This document shows positions 53,775-63,966 of a stretch of DNA of 64,000 nt, piece by piece. The notes beneath the pieces are model-generated. The model searched no databases, was not told the DNA's origin, and saw only the letters and a program-made list of their open reading frames with translations. Each line of letters starts with the position of its first letter. The first letter of the stretch is position 1. A program made the translations under genes and the position numbers. Location: contig NZ_JARPQB010000001.1 in the NCBI RefSeq assembly GCF_029478665.1, positions 124,001-188,000 of the forward strand, in the 5' to 3' direction. Source of the stretch: Pseudomonas entomophila (lineage in GTDB: Bacteria > Pseudomonadota > Gammaproteobacteria > Pseudomonadales > Pseudomonadaceae).

Positions 53775-54236
53775 TCAGCCGCGCACGCGAAGTGTCAGGC
53801 CCTTGAGGAAGTTGCGCAGCAACTGGTCGCCGCAGGGGCGGTAGTTGTCATGGCCGACCTTGCGGAACAGGGCGCTGAGCTCAGGTTTCGAGACCGGGAA
53901 GTTCACCGACTTGAGTACCGCGTGCAGGTCGTCTTCCTTCAATTCAAAAGCCACCCGCAGTTTCTTCAGCACGGTGTTGTTGGTCACTGGCACTTCGATG
54001 GGTTGCGGCGCACGGCTGTCGTCACGCCCGCGACGGTGGATCACCAGGCCGTCGAGAAAATGCGCCATGACTTTTTCCGGGCAGCGTACGAAGCCCGGTT
54101 CTTCTTCCTTCTTCACGTAGCCGGCGATGGCCTCGGCGGTGACCTCCAGGCCGGAGAGCTTGAGGATCTCGGCCATCTTCTGGTCGTTGGCCTTGAGCAT
54201 GTAGCGCAGGCTGCGCAGTACATCGTTGTGGTTCAT
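53775..54236 (-). CDS. DUF1456 family protein (YehS-like)
   Basis: A 153-residue cytosolic protein made of two related DUF1456 repeats (NDVLRSLRYMLKANDQKMAE at ~3-22 and NNTVLKKLRVAFELKEDDLH at ~77-96), each a helical bundle. E. coli YehS is the model member; the biochemical role is unknown. It forms a short operon with trmO. Confidence 0.88.
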   Translation of the reverse strand: MNHNDVLRSLRYMLKANDQKMAEILKLSGLEVTAEAIAGYVKKEEEPGFVRCPEKVMAHFLDGLVIHRRGRDDSRAPQPIEVPVTNNTVLKKLRVAFELKEDDLHAVLKSVNFPVSKPELSALFRKVGHDNYRPCGDQLLRNFLKGLTLRVRG

Positions 54237-54286
54237 TGCAGCAAATCCTGTTCAGGTGCCGCGCCAGTCGGGGCGCGACGGTGAGG

Positions 54287-54997
54287 CTAGAAACGTTCGG
54301 TGGCGGCTAGATAGCGCCACTGCCCAGGCACAAGCTTGCCCATCGACACGCCGCCCAGGCGGATGCGGCGCATGGCCAGGACCTTCAGCCCAGCGGTCTC
54401 GCACAGTTGCTCGATCAGCCCCGGTTGCGGGTTCTTCAGGACCATGCGCAAGTGCTGTTCGTTCTGCCAGCTGGCCTTGGCCCGTGGCAGCTCCACGCCC
54501 TTGCGCTCGACGCCGCGGGCGAGACGCTCCAGTGCCCCGGGCTTGGCTTGGCCGCTGACCTGGACGATGTATTCCTGCTCCATGCGGCGCAGGTCGGCGT
54601 CGAGCTTGCGGGTTACCCGCCAGTCCTGGGTGAACAGCTGCAGGCCGGTGGCGCCGGGTAGCAGCGGAGCGACGCAAGCCTGGCGGGCAAAATGCCCGTG
54701 CAGCGGGCGCACGCCTTCGCGGTGCGCTTCACTGAGGCTGGCCATGGTCATGCTGGCCTGGGCGGCTGTCGTGTCCTGGCCCGCCTGCTGGTTGAGCAGG
54801 AGCGTCACAGGCTCCAGGGTTTCGGCGCGGGCGCCGGGCAACAGTTCGACGCGCTGGTCGGCGACCTTGAATTGCGGTTGCTCGATCACCACGCCGTCGA
54901 CCGTGACCCAACCGCCTTCTATGTACAGTTCGGCCTCTCGGCGGGAGCAGCCAAGCTGTTCGATGAGGCGTTTGGAAAGGCGAATGGGTTCGGACAT
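54287..54997 (-). CDS. RsuA/RluF-type pseudouridine synthase-like protein lacking the catalytic Asp
   Basis: A 236-residue protein. An N-terminal S4 RNA-binding domain (RLSKRLIEQLGCSRREAELY) and a pseudouridine synthase fold (EQEYIVQVSGQ; LRMVLKNPQPGLIEQLCETA; RRIRLGGVSMGKLVPGQWR) are clear. In the family the active site reads RLDxxTxGLLLLTND; here the matching stretch is LLPGATGLQLFTQD, so the usual Asp (and Arg) is absent. It may be inactive on the standard reaction or act as an RNA-binding factor. ATG 54997 is selected at the S4 domain start. Confidence 0.82.
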   Translation of the reverse strand: MSEPIRLSKRLIEQLGCSRREAELYIEGGWVTVDGVVIEQPQFKVADQRVELLPGARAETLEPVTLLLNQQAGQDTTAAQASMTMASLSEAHREGVRPLHGHFARQACVAPLLPGATGLQLFTQDWRVTRKLDADLRRMEQEYIVQVSGQAKPGALERLARGVERKGVELPRAKASWQNEQHLRMVLKNPQPGLIEQLCETAGLKVLAMRRIRLGGVSMGKLVPGQWRYLAATERF

Positions 54998-55118
54998 GGA
55001 CACGGGTTTCACGAGGCAGGGAAAGTTTCCATTGTACCTGCCCGAGCAGGCCTGCGGCTGCAAATCGATGTCATTTCCGCCTTTTAGGAGAGGGGAGACG
55101 GTTTCGTTGGGAGAGGTC

Positions 55119-55577
55119 CTAGGGCGTTGTACGAACAAGCCTCATATGCAGTAGGGGATAGGGCTGCCCAAGGCCGTCTGTTTCCGAGCGCCCATACACC
55201 TCGAAGCCTTCATGCAGGTAGAAGCCCAAGGCCTGTGGGTTTTGCTCGTTGACGTCCAGTCGCTCGGCGTTGAGTTCGTTTACCGCATGCCGCAGCAAGC
55301 GCCGGCCGATGCCCTGGCCGCGGTAATCGGGCGCGACGAAGAGCATGTCGACGCGGCCGTTTGCCACACCGGCAAAACCGAGGATGCGCCGCCTGCTGTC
55401 CTTGCAGCAGACCAGCATCACGGCGTCGAGGTATTTGCAGAGCACGTGCTCGCGCAGCAGCACGATATAGCCATCCGGCAGGAAGTCGTGAGTGGCGCGG
55501 ACCGAGGCCTCCCAGACCCGGACCAGCTCGGGGTAGTCGCTCAGGTGGGGCGTCTGCAGCGTGACGGTGCTCGACAT
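55119..55577 (-). CDS. GNAT-family N-acetyltransferase
   Basis: A 152-residue acetyltransferase. The acetyl-CoA motif A reads VDMLFVAPDYRGQGIGRRLL (residues ~76-95), and the C-terminal NPQALGFYLHEGFEVYGRSE is motif B. It resembles the YjaB/PA4866-like single-domain group; substrate unknown. ATG 55577 is chosen because the upstream in-frame extension crosses the rimO terminator. Confidence 0.85.
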   Translation of the reverse strand: MSSTVTLQTPHLSDYPELVRVWEASVRATHDFLPDGYIVLLREHVLCKYLDAVMLVCCKDSRRRILGFAGVANGRVDMLFVAPDYRGQGIGRRLLRHAVNELNAERLDVNEQNPQALGFYLHEGFEVYGRSETDGLGQPYPLLHMRLVRTTP

Positions 55578-55613
55578 CCGATGATCCTCTGGGCCATTGA
55601 GGAAAACATAGAT

Positions 55614-55646
55614 GCAAAAAAATACCCCGCCAGTGGGCGGGGTATC
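55614..55646 (-). terminator. rimO intrinsic terminator
   Basis: On the minus strand GATACCCCGCC-CACT-GGCGGGGTAT followed by TTTTTTT, 17 bases after the rimO stop, and upstream of the GNAT gene. Confidence 0.92.
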
Positions 55647-55662
55647 TTCAGGTGGGCATCGT

Positions 55663-56994
55663 TCAGATGGGCTCGGCCCACATGTCGTATTCATCGGCAT
55701 CGACGATGCGGCAACGGACCTTGTCGCCTGGTTTGAAGCCATGGTCGCCATCGATGAACACGCTGCCGTCGATCTCCGGCGCGTCGAAGAAGCTGCGGCC
55801 GACCGAGCCCTGCTCCTCGACTTCGTCGATCAGCACTTCGATCTCCTTGCCGATGCGCTGCTGCAGGCGAGCGGCACTGATCGCCTGCTGGTGGGCCATG
55901 AAGCGGTCCCAACGCGCCTGCTTGACGTCATCCGGCACTTCTTCCAGGCCCAGGTCGTTGGCCGGGGCGCCTTCGACCGGCGAATACTGGAAGCAACCGA
56001 CGCGGTCGAGCTGGGCTTCGGTCAGCCAGTCGAGCAGGTACTGGAAGTCTTCCTCGGTCTCGCCGGGGAAACCGACGATGAAGGTCGAGCGGATCACCAG
56101 GTCCGGGCACTGTTCGCGCCAGTTCTTGATGCGCGCCAGGGTGCGGTCTTCGAAGGCCGGGCGCTTCATCGACTTGAGCACCTTGGGGCTGGCGTGCTGG
56201 AACGGGATGTCCAGGTACGGCAGGATCTTGCCCGCGGCCATCAGCGGGATCACGTCGTCGACGTTGGGGTACGGGTAGACATAGTGCAGGCGCACCCAGG
56301 CGCCCAGGCTGCTCAGGGCCTCGCACAGCTCGAGCATGCGGGTCTTGACCGGGCGACCGTTCCAGAAGTCGGTCTTGTACTTGACGTCGACACCGTAGGC
56401 GCTGGTGTCCTGGGAGATCACCAGGATCTCCTTGACGCCGGCCTTGACCAGGCGTTCAGCCTCGCTCAGCACTTCACCGACCGGGCGGCTGACCAGCTTG
56501 CCGCGCATCGACGGGATGATGCAGAAGCTGCAGCTGTGGTTGCAACCTTCGGAAATCTTCAGGTAGGCGTAGTGGCGCGGGGTCAGCTTGACGCCTTGGG
56601 GCGGCACCAGGTCGATCAGCGGGTTGTGGTCCTGGCGTGGGGGGACCACCTCGTGCACGGCGTTGACCACCTGCTCGTACTGCTGCGGGCCGGTGACCGA
56701 CAGCACGCTCGGGTGCACGTCACGGATGCTGCCTTCCTCGACACCCATGCAGCCGGTGACGATGACCTTGCCGTTCTCCTTGATCGCCTCGCCGATCACT
56801 TCCAGCGACTCGGCCTTGGCGCTGTCGATGAAGCCGCAGGTGTTGACCACCACCACGTCGGCGTCTTCGTAGGTGGGCACGACTTCGTAGCCCTCCATGC
56901 GCAGCTGGGTCAGGATGCGTTCGGAATCGACCAGGGCCTTGGGGCAACCCAGGGAAACGAAGCCGACCTTCGGGGTGGCGGGAGTGGTGGACAT
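55663..56994 (-). CDS. rimO: Ribosomal protein uS12 methylthiotransferase RimO
   Basis: A 443-residue radical-SAM enzyme adding a methylthio group to Asp89 of ribosomal protein S12. The N-terminal cluster-binding domain ([23 protein letters not shown]) precedes the radical-SAM CxxxCxxC motif [19 protein letters not shown] at ~142-160 and a C-terminal TRAM domain. ATG 56994 fits the family N-terminus; a longer frame to 57099 is rejected. Monocistronic with its own terminator. Confidence 0.96.
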   Translation of the reverse strand: MSTTPATPKVGFVSLGCPKALVDSERILTQLRMEGYEVVPTYEDADVVVVNTCGFIDSAKAESLEVIGEAIKENGKVIVTGCMGVEEGSIRDVHPSVLSVTGPQQYEQVVNAVHEVVPPRQDHNPLIDLVPPQGVKLTPRHYAYLKISEGCNHSCSFCIIPSMRGKLVSRPVGEVLSEAERLVKAGVKEILVISQDTSAYGVDVKYKTDFWNGRPVKTRMLELCEALSSLGAWVRLHYVYPYPNVDDVIPLMAAGKILPYLDIPFQHASPKVLKSMKRPAFEDRTLARIKNWREQCPDLVIRSTFIVGFPGETEEDFQYLLDWLTEAQLDRVGCFQYSPVEGAPANDLGLEEVPDDVKQARWDRFMAHQQAISAARLQQRIGKEIEVLIDEVEEQGSVGRSFFDAPEIDGSVFIDGDHGFKPGDKVRCRIVDADEYDMWAEPI

Positions 56995-57229
56995 GGCTAA
57001 CCTCGGTATTGAATACAGGTCGCCCGGCCGGTAACGGGGGCGATCCTGGAGGGCGCTTTGGGCGCCTCTGATCAAAAAGTGCGCAATTCTAGCGAGCACA
57101 AGGTCGCTTTACCAGCAGAAAAGCGACGAACGCTGCGCTATGCTTCGCGCCGTTGCGTCCGGGTGGCTGGCATGCCCTGGCGCGGGTGAGGATTCTATTG
57201 GTCTGTTAGGGCCTTCTCGGGAGTGGTCG

Positions 57230-59140
57230 ATGGTTCAGGCAAGCAGTCACGCCGAGGGCGGGCACGAAGGCAAGCAGGGGGCGGCGCGGTCGCTGGGCCT
57301 GCTCGTGGCAGCGGTCGGGGTGGTCTATGGCGATATCGGCACCAGCCCGTTGTACACCCTCAAAGAGGTCTTTACCGGTGGCTATGGCGTACAGGTCAAC
57401 CACGACGGGGTGCTGGGCATCCTGTCGCTGATCCTGTGGTCGCTGCTGTGGGTGGTGTCGTTCAAATACGTGATGTTCATCCTGCGCGCCGACAACCAGG
57501 GCGAGGGCGGCACCATGGCGCTTACCGCGCTGGCGCGGCGGGCGACGGCGGAGTATCCGAAGCTGCGGGCGCTGATGGTTGGCTGCGGCCTGGTCGGCGC
57601 CTCGCTGTTCTACGGCGACAGCATGATCACCCCGGCGGTGTCGGTGCTGTCGGCGGTGGAGGGCATGGGCCTGGCCTTCGAGGGCATCGACCACTGGGTG
57701 GTACCGATCTCGCTGGTGGTGCTGGTGGCGCTGTTCCTGGTGCAGAAGCACGGCACCGAGAAGATCGGCAAGCTGTTCGGCCCGATCATGGTCACCTGGT
57801 TCGTGGTGCTGGGGGCGCTGGGTGTGCACGGCATCTCGCAGAGCCCGGAAGTGCTCAAGGCCTTCAATCCGGGCTGGGCGCTGAACTTCTTCATTGTCCA
57901 CCCAGGCATGGGCGTGGCCATTCTTGGCGCGGTGGTGCTGGCGCTGACCGGTGCCGAGGCGCTGTACGCCGACATGGGCCACTTCGGCCGCAAGCCGATC
58001 GCCCGCGCCTGGTTCGCCCTGGTGCTGCCGGCCCTGGTGCTCAACTACTTTGGTCAGGGCGCGATCCTGCTGCAGAACCCGGAGGCCGCGCGCAACCCGT
58101 TCTACCTGCTGGCGCCGAGCTGGGCGTTGCTGCCGCTGGTCGGCTTGGCCACCATGGCCACGGTGATTGCTTCGCAAGCGGTTATCTCCGGGGCCTTCTC
58201 CCTGACTCGTCAAGCCATCCAGCTGGGCTATGTGCCGCGCATGCAGATCCAGCACACCTCCAGCGACGAGCAGGGGCAGATCTACATCGGCGCGGTGAAC
58301 TGGACGCTGATGGTCGGCGTGGTGCTGCTGGTGATCGGCTTCGAATCCTCTGGCGCCCTGGCCGCCGCCTATGGCGTGGCGGTGACCGGCACCATGTTGA
58401 TGACCACCATCCTGGTGTCGGCGGTCATGCTGCTGTTGTGGAAGTGGCCACCGGTGTTGGCGGTGCCGCTGCTGGTGGGCTTCCTGCTGGTCGACGGGCT
58501 GTTCTTCGCCGCCAACGTGCCGAAGATCGTCCAGGGCGGTGCCTTCCCGGTGCTGGCGGGGATCGTGCTGTTCGTGCTGATGAGCACCTGGAAACGCGGC
58601 AAGCAGATCCTCGTCGACCGCATCGACGAAGGCGCGCTACCGCTACCGGTGTTCATCAGCAGCATCCGGGTGCAGCCGCCGCACCGGGTCGAGGGCACGG
58701 CCGTGTTCCTCACCGCTCGGGCCGATGCCGTGCCACACGCGCTGCTGCACAACATGTTGCATAACCAGGTGCTGCACAGCCAGGTGGTGCTGCTGACGGT
58801 GGTCAGCGAGGATCGGCCGCGGGTGCCGGAGCATGAGCGTTTCGAGGTCGAAGCCTATGGTGACGGGTTCTTCCGGGTGCTGTTGCACTTCGGCTTCATG
58901 GACGAGCCGGATGTGCCGGCGGCGTTGAAACTGTGCCATCTGGACGATCTGGACTTCAGCCCGATGCGCACCACCTACTTCCTCAGCCGTGAGACGGTGA
59001 TCGCATCGCGTCTTGAAGGGATGTCGCGGTGGCGGGGGAACCTGTTCGCGTTCCTGCTGAAGAACGCCAACGGCAACCTGAGGTTCTTCAATTTGCCATT
59101 GAACCGGGTGATCGAGTTGGGGACTCAGGTCGAGATTTGA
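57230..59140 (+). CDS. kup: Low-affinity potassium uptake protein Kup
   Basis: A 636-residue K+/H+ symporter of the KUP/HAK/KT family. The signature [17 protein letters not shown] lies near residues 32-48; about twelve membrane segments follow, with a hydrophilic C-terminal ~130 residues in the cytosol. ATG 57230 is the family-like start; the frame is open to 57140, but that part is atypical. Probably transcribed alone. Confidence 0.94.
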   Translation: MVQASSHAEGGHEGKQGAARSLGLLVAAVGVVYGDIGTSPLYTLKEVFTGGYGVQVNHDGVLGILSLILWSLLWVVSFKYVMFILRADNQGEGGTMALTALARRATAEYPKLRALMVGCGLVGASLFYGDSMITPAVSVLSAVEGMGLAFEGIDHWVVPISLVVLVALFLVQKHGTEKIGKLFGPIMVTWFVVLGALGVHGISQSPEVLKAFNPGWALNFFIVHPGMGVAILGAVVLALTGAEALYADMGHFGRKPIARAWFALVLPALVLNYFGQGAILLQNPEAARNPFYLLAPSWALLPLVGLATMATVIASQAVISGAFSLTRQAIQLGYVPRMQIQHTSSDEQGQIYIGAVNWTLMVGVVLLVIGFESSGALAAAYGVAVTGTMLMTTILVSAVMLLLWKWPPVLAVPLLVGFLLVDGLFFAANVPKIVQGGAFPVLAGIVLFVLMSTWKRGKQILVDRIDEGALPLPVFISSIRVQPPHRVEGTAVFLTARADAVPHALLHNMLHNQVLHSQVVLLTVVSEDRPRVPEHERFEVEAYGDGFFRVLLHFGFMDEPDVPAALKLCHLDDLDFSPMRTTYFLSRETVIASRLEGMSRWRGNLFAFLLKNANGNLRFFNLPLNRVIELGTQVEI

Positions 59141-59146
59141 GATCGG

Positions 59147-59170
59147 TTCGCCGGCAAGCCGGCTCCTACA
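59147..59170 (+). repeat. Single REP element
   Basis: TTCGCCGGCAAGCCGGCTCC followed by TACA, inverted relative to the copy at 53044, just after the kup stop. Confidence 0.82.
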
Positions 59171-59191
59171 GGTGCGAACCGGTATAAACAG

Positions 59192-59217
59192 AAGGGGCCG
59201 CTGATGCGGCCCCTTTG
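59192..59217 (+). terminator. Convergent terminator of kup and acvB
   Basis: AAGGGGCCGC-TGAT-GCGGCCCCTT with a short T run; bidirectional, between two convergent genes. Confidence 0.85.
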
Positions 59218-59221
59218 CATA

Positions 59222-60514
59222 TCACTTCTCAGCGACGCTGGACTTCCCCTGGCGCGTCTCGATCTCGTCGATCAGGCGCTTGGCCAGTGCCGGATAGTTC
59301 TCGTCGAAGTGATGGCCGCCTGGCAGCTTCATGCGCTCGCCCACCGCAGTCTTGTCGGTGCAGCCGCTTTCGTCGGTTTCCTCCACACCATAGATGCACA
59401 CCACCTTCGAAGCCGGCAGCTTGGCCATTTCCGGCCCGGTCGGGGCCTCCTGGCCTTCCTTGCCCAGCCAGCCCTCGACTTCGATCTCGAAGCTGCCGCT
59501 GCGGGCGAAGGCCAGCAGGATCACGGCGTCGATGCGCTTCTGGTCTTCCGCGGAGAGGCGGTTGTAGATGGCCGGCAGCACGTCGGCGCCGAACGAGTAG
59601 CCGGTCAGCACGAAGCGTTTGGTGCCCCATTTCTGGCGGTAGTGCTGCATCAGTTCGGACAGGTCGGCGGCGCTTTGCTCCGGGGTCTTGTGCTGCCAGT
59701 AGTAACGCAGCGTGTCGATGCCCACCACGGGGAAGCCGAGCTTGGCCATCTCGCCAGCCACATCCCGGTCCAGGTCGCGCCAGCCGCCGTCACCGGAGAG
59801 GAACAGGGTGACGGTGTCGGTAGTCTGGCCGGCCGGGACTTCCACCACCGGGATGGCCAGGGCGTTACCGTCCTGGCCGACCAGGGCCTGGGTCAGTTGG
59901 GCCTTGAGCACCTGCGGCAGGTGGATGTCGTAGTCGGCGATGCTGGTTTCGGCGTTGGCCTGGTCACGCACGAAGGCGGCGCTGGCGTCGTCCGGGTTGT
60001 CGTTCCAGGCCACGTTCCAGTGGCCATGGGCGGCGGCTTTGGGCAGGGCGGCCTGGCAGCCCGGTTGCTCGACGGTGAAATCCACCGAGATGGCGCGTGC
60101 CTTGTCGTCGCTCTGTGCGGCCAGCCAGCGCCAGGCCTGGGCGGCGCCTGGGCCGATGCCGGCGACCAGGGTGGGTTTGTCGGCCAGCTGGGTGATGGCC
60201 TCGTCCATGGCGGCTTGCTGTTTTGTACAGTCGGCCGGAGGCAGGATCACCTGCACCAGTTGGGCTTCACCGGCCTGGCTCAGGTCGAGCAGCTGTTTGT
60301 CGCTCAAGGCCTGCTCCTGGGGCACGCCGATGGCGACCCGGGCCTTGGCATGTACGCCAGGTGTGGCACGGGTCAAGCTGCTGCCGTCCTTCAGGGTCAA
60401 CTGCTCCAGGCGAACCTCGGGCGCCGGGCGGGTCCACAGCCAGAAGGCCGTGCCACCGGCCAGGGCGGCCAGGACGAGTGGAATCAGTACATACAACCAA
60501 TAGCGTCGGATCAT
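59222..60514 (-). CDS. AcvB/VirJ-family lipid hydrolase (aminoacyl-phosphatidylglycerol hydrolase)
   Basis: A 430-residue periplasmic alpha/beta hydrolase. An N-terminal membrane anchor (WLYVLIPLVLAALAGGTAFW) is followed by a VirJ-type domain with nucleophile motif GYSFGAD (~308). AcvB of Agrobacterium and PA0919 of P. aeruginosa hydrolyse lysyl- or alanyl-phosphatidylglycerol. ATG 60514 is chosen; TTG 60517 is the adjacent alternative. It is coupled to mprF by a 1-base overlap (TGATG). Confidence 0.88.
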   Translation of the reverse strand: MIRRYWLYVLIPLVLAALAGGTAFWLWTRPAPEVRLEQLTLKDGSSLTRATPGVHAKARVAIGVPQEQALSDKQLLDLSQAGEAQLVQVILPPADCTKQQAAMDEAITQLADKPTLVAGIGPGAAQAWRWLAAQSDDKARAISVDFTVEQPGCQAALPKAAAHGHWNVAWNDNPDDASAAFVRDQANAETSIADYDIHLPQVLKAQLTQALVGQDGNALAIPVVEVPAGQTTDTVTLFLSGDGGWRDLDRDVAGEMAKLGFPVVGIDTLRYYWQHKTPEQSAADLSELMQHYRQKWGTKRFVLTGYSFGADVLPAIYNRLSAEDQKRIDAVILLAFARSGSFEIEVEGWLGKEGQEAPTGPEMAKLPASKVVCIYGVEETDESGCTDKTAVGERMKLPGGHHFDENYPALAKRLIDEIETRQGKSSVAEK

Positions 60515-63156
60515 CAACGTTTCACCAATCCAGTCAGGCCACCAGCAATCAGGGCGGCGGTATCGGCCAGTGCCACCAGCGGGTCCAGCCCGGCCGGCAC
60601 TGCCATGTAGCGGGGTTCCCAGTCCGGCTGGAACTTGTCCTTGAAGCGCCGCAGGCCCTGGAAGTTGTAGAGCTGCTCGCCGCGCTGGAACACCATCGAG
60701 CCCAGGCGCTGGGTCAAGGGTGCGCCGCGGCGTGGCTGCAAGCCGGAAAGGGGGACCATCCCCAGGCTGAAACGGCCATAGTCATGGCTCTTGTAGTGAA
60801 GGATCAGGCCAACCATCATGAATTCCATGGTCAGCTTCGGCGCTTCCGGATGGGCGCGCATCAGGTCCAGGCTGGCCAGCTCGTTGCTGTGGGTCTCCAG
60901 CAGGTTGGCGAAGGCCACCGGGCGGCCCTGGAAGCGGATCAACGCGATGCGGAAGTGCTGCAGGTACTCGGGGCTGAAACGGCCGAGGGAGAAGCCCTTC
61001 TCGCGCACGTTCTTGCCGGTGAGCCAGGCATCGGAAATCTCCTTGAGTTCCGCCAGCGGCGCATGGCCGGGCTCGTGGATTTCCAGGCTCAGGCCGTCGC
61101 GACCACCTCGGTTCCAGGTGTAGCGCAGGTCCTTCATCTCCTTGCCCTTGGCGTCGATGTCGAAGCGGCGCAGGTCGACCCGCGCCTCCTCGCCCAGTTT
61201 GATCGCGGTCAGGCCGATGTCCATGTAGAACGGCAGGTTCTCCGCGCGCACCTGGTAGAACACCGGGCGGGCGTGATGCAGGTCGCACAGGTCGCGGAAC
61301 TGCCAGATCATCTCGGCGCGTTCCTGGGCCGGGCCGATCGGGTCGTACAGCGCCACCAGGCTGCGGCCACGGCGGGCGTACATGAGGAAGGCGTTGTCGC
61401 TGGGGTGGAACAGCAGCGCCTTGTCGCCGGTCAGGGCCAGGCCGCCGTCGGGCTGGTCGGAGGCCAGCAAGACGCGGTTGGCCCGTTGCAGCTCTTCTTC
61501 GTTGGGCAGGTGGATTACCGGCCGGGCGGTGCGCAGCAGCCAGGTGAGCGAGACGATCACCAGCAGCACGGCGCTGCCCAGCGCGGCGCGCAAGCCGCGA
61601 GGCGCATCGGCGTCCAGCGTGAACTGCCACCACAGCTTGTGGGTGTAGGGCACGTCCTGGTAGGCGAACAGCAGCAGCCATACCGAAGCACCGACCACGC
61701 AGGCACTGGCCACCAGGTATACCGGCGAGAAGGGCAATTCCAGCAGGCGGCTTGGGCGGTAGAACGAGCGGCGGAACAGCGCCAGCAGGGCGGCGGTGAA
61801 GCACATCAGCGAGGCTTCTTCCCAGTCGAAGCCCTTCAGCAGCGACAGCACGGCGCCGACCAGCAGCAACACGGTGGTCAGCAGCCAGGCGGCCGACAGG
61901 CGCCGACGCAGGCCTTGGGCGAGCAGCAGGCAAAGCACCCCGATCAGGCTGGCGCCGAAGTGCGAGGCGTCGATCAGGCGGTGTGGAATGAGGAAGCCCA
62001 TGTGTTCCAGGCGGCTGTCGATCTCTGGCGTGGCGCCGGAGAACAACAGCACCACGCCGGAGAGAAACACCAGGATCGCCAGTACCGGGGCGGCCAGGCC
62101 GGAGGCGGCGCGGATCGCTTGCTGGGCGAACAGCAGGCGGCGGGCTTCGTTGGCCAGCAGCAGCACGCAAGCTACCAATAGCGGCAGGACCACATAGATC
62201 AGGCGGTATAGCAACAGCGCCGCAGCCAGTGGTGCGGCGCCCAGTTGGTTGGCGAAGGCGGCCAGCAGGATCGCCTCGAACACCCCGACGCCGCCCGGCA
62301 CGTGGCTGAGCACGCCGGCTGCGAGGGCGAGCAGGTAGACCAGCACGAAGGCCCCAAAGGGCGGTGCTTCCGGTAGCAGCATGTAAAGCACGGTGGCTGC
62401 GGCGGCAACATCCAGTGCGGTGATCAGCAGTTGCAATGCCGTGAGGCGACCGTTGGGCAGGCGCAGCGTACGGCGACCGAATTGCACCAGCAGGCTGTGC
62501 GCCAAGGGTTGTTCGGGCAGGCGACGGCGATACAGGCCAATGACCAGGGCTATGGTTGCGACCAGGACGGCCACGGCGATCCCACCGAGCAACGGTGCGG
62601 GCAAGCGCAATGCGCTGGCTGCCGCCGACAGGTCGCTCAGGGTGGCCAGCGCGGCCAGGGGGGGCAATGCACAACCCAGCGACAGGCTGGCGAACACCGT
62701 CATGCGGGCGACTTCCGCGGCGCCCAACCCTTGGCGGGCGTACAACCGGTAGCGCACCGAACCGCCCGAGAGCATCGACAGGCCGATGGCGTTACCGATG
62801 GCGAACGCGCTGAAACCACCCAGGACCAGCGTACGCGCCGGCAGTTGCACGGCGGCGTAGCGGCTGGCGGACCATTCATAACCCAGCAAAATCACGAAGC
62901 CGACCAGGGTGGCCAGCAATGCCCCTGCCAGCGAGTGAGTCGGCACGCTGAGCATGGCGTCGTGCAACGCATAGATGTCCAGTTCGCTCAGCAGATGACG
63001 ACAGGCGATCAGGCCCATGGCGAACAACAGCAGGGTCACCGCCAGCCCGAGTGGCTGGCGATACTTGCTCAGGCGCTCCAGCCAGGGCAAGCGATGGGCA
63101 GCCGTCGGCAAGGCCGCAGTCAGCGGTGCCTGGGTGTCGGGAGTGGGGGCGGTCAT
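60514..63156 (-). CDS. mprF: Bifunctional aminoacyl-phosphatidylglycerol synthase/flippase MprF
   Basis: An 880-residue membrane protein. The first ~520 residues hold about a dozen membrane segments (flippase domain). The C-terminal ~330 residues form the DUF2156 GNAT-like synthase that transfers an amino acid from tRNA to phosphatidylglycerol (LARGRSLVALYDPIGPAQER-type and KLGEEARVDL motifs; last segment FSLGMVPLSGL). Modified lipid lowers negative surface charge and resists cationic peptides. The downstream acvB gene would reverse the modification. The amino acid (Ala or Lys) cannot be read from sequence. Confidence 0.93.
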   Translation of the reverse strand: MTAPTPDTQAPLTAALPTAAHRLPWLERLSKYRQPLGLAVTLLLFAMGLIACRHLLSELDIYALHDAMLSVPTHSLAGALLATLVGFVILLGYEWSASRYAAVQLPARTLVLGGFSAFAIGNAIGLSMLSGGSVRYRLYARQGLGAAEVARMTVFASLSLGCALPPLAALATLSDLSAAASALRLPAPLLGGIAVAVLVATIALVIGLYRRRLPEQPLAHSLLVQFGRRTLRLPNGRLTALQLLITALDVAAAATVLYMLLPEAPPFGAFVLVYLLALAAGVLSHVPGGVGVFEAILLAAFANQLGAAPLAAALLLYRLIYVVLPLLVACVLLLANEARRLLFAQQAIRAASGLAAPVLAILVFLSGVVLLFSGATPEIDSRLEHMGFLIPHRLIDASHFGASLIGVLCLLLAQGLRRRLSAAWLLTTVLLLVGAVLSLLKGFDWEEASLMCFTAALLALFRRSFYRPSRLLELPFSPVYLVASACVVGASVWLLLFAYQDVPYTHKLWWQFTLDADAPRGLRAALGSAVLLVIVSLTWLLRTARPVIHLPNEEELQRANRVLLASDQPDGGLALTGDKALLFHPSDNAFLMYARRGRSLVALYDPIGPAQERAEMIWQFRDLCDLHHARPVFYQVRAENLPFYMDIGLTAIKLGEEARVDLRRFDIDAKGKEMKDLRYTWNRGGRDGLSLEIHEPGHAPLAELKEISDAWLTGKNVREKGFSLGRFSPEYLQHFRIALIRFQGRPVAFANLLETHSNELASLDLMRAHPEAPKLTMEFMMVGLILHYKSHDYGRFSLGMVPLSGLQPRRGAPLTQRLGSMVFQRGEQLYNFQGLRRFKDKFQPDWEPRYMAVPAGLDPLVALADTAALIAGGLTGLVKR

Positions 63157-63389
63157 GGATTACCCCGTGCGGTCAGCGCGAGGTGCGGGCAAGGTACGGC
63201 CAAGTGAAAGTCCCTTTGGAAAACGTGTCCAGATATTACTCCGGGCCGTGTCGTTAATCTGTTTCAGGATAGTTAAAGATAGTTCATTCAGCTGCGCGGA
63301 AGGTGGCGCAACACCCTGCGAGCCGGGGCTGGCGAAGATAGCGCCTGGGCAGCGCGAGGAAAAGAGGGTAGGGCAGATGCAACAAGCCC

Positions 63390-63425
63390 CGCGCTATCTT
63401 TCGATAGGCGGGGCTTGTTCTGACG
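63390..63425 (-). terminator. Terminator of the first tRNA-fMet gene
   Basis: ACAAGCCCCGC ... GCGGGGCTTGT hairpin, immediately downstream of the tRNA on the minus strand; it differs in sequence from the terminators after the other two copies. Confidence 0.8.
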
Positions 63426-63429
63426 AATA

Positions 63430-63506
<77 letters not shown>

Positions 63507-63518
63507 TCAGAGGTGCGC

Positions 63519-63546
63519 ATTCTACGGGCTTTCGATGGGATGTCAA
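63519..63546 (-). promoter_or_regulatory. Promoter of tRNA-fMet copy 1
   Basis: Minus strand TTGACA (63546-63541), 16-bp spacer, TAGAAT (63524-63519), ~12 bases before the mature 5' end. Confidence 0.88.
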
Positions 63547-63597
63547 ACGTTAATCTTTGATTCAGCTTAGTTTTTTCGAAAAGCTTTTGAGAGGCAA

Positions 63598-63632
63598 TAA
63601 AAAAGGCCACTGTCGAAACAGTGGCCTTTTTC
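63598..63632 (-). terminator. Terminator of the second tRNA-fMet gene
   Basis: AAAAAAGGCCACTG-TCGAAA-CAGTGGCCTTTTT; symmetrical, works on either strand. An identical copy lies at 63808-63841. Confidence 0.92.
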
Positions 63633-63638
63633 TGAATC

Positions 63639-63715
<77 letters not shown>

Positions 63716-63727
63716 TCAGAAGCCCGT

Positions 63728-63755
63728 ATATTACGGTTTTTCGATGGAATGTCAA
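63728..63755 (-). promoter_or_regulatory. Promoter of tRNA-fMet copy 2
   Basis: Minus strand TTGACA (63755-63750), 16-bp spacer, TAATAT (63733-63728). Confidence 0.9.
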
Positions 63756-63807
63756 ACGTTAATCTTTGATTCGGCGAAGTTTTTCTAGAGAAACTTTTGA
63801 GAGGCAA

Positions 63808-63841
63808 TAAAAAAGGCCACTGTCGAAACAGTGGCCTTTTC
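63808..63841 (-). terminator. Terminator of the third tRNA-fMet gene
   Basis: Same hairpin as at 63598 (GGCCACTG-TCGAAA-CAGTGGCC with A/T tracts). Confidence 0.92.
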
Positions 63842-63848
63842 TTGAATC

Positions 63849-63925
<77 letters not shown>

Positions 63926-63938
63926 CCTGTGAGATCGA

Positions 63939-63966
63939 ATTCTACGGATTTGTTTCCCTGTGTCAA
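63939..63966 (-). promoter_or_regulatory. Promoter of tRNA-fMet copy 3
   Basis: Minus strand TTGACA (63966-63961), 16-bp spacer, TAGAAT (63944-63939). The spacer differs from those of copies 1 and 2. Confidence 0.88.
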
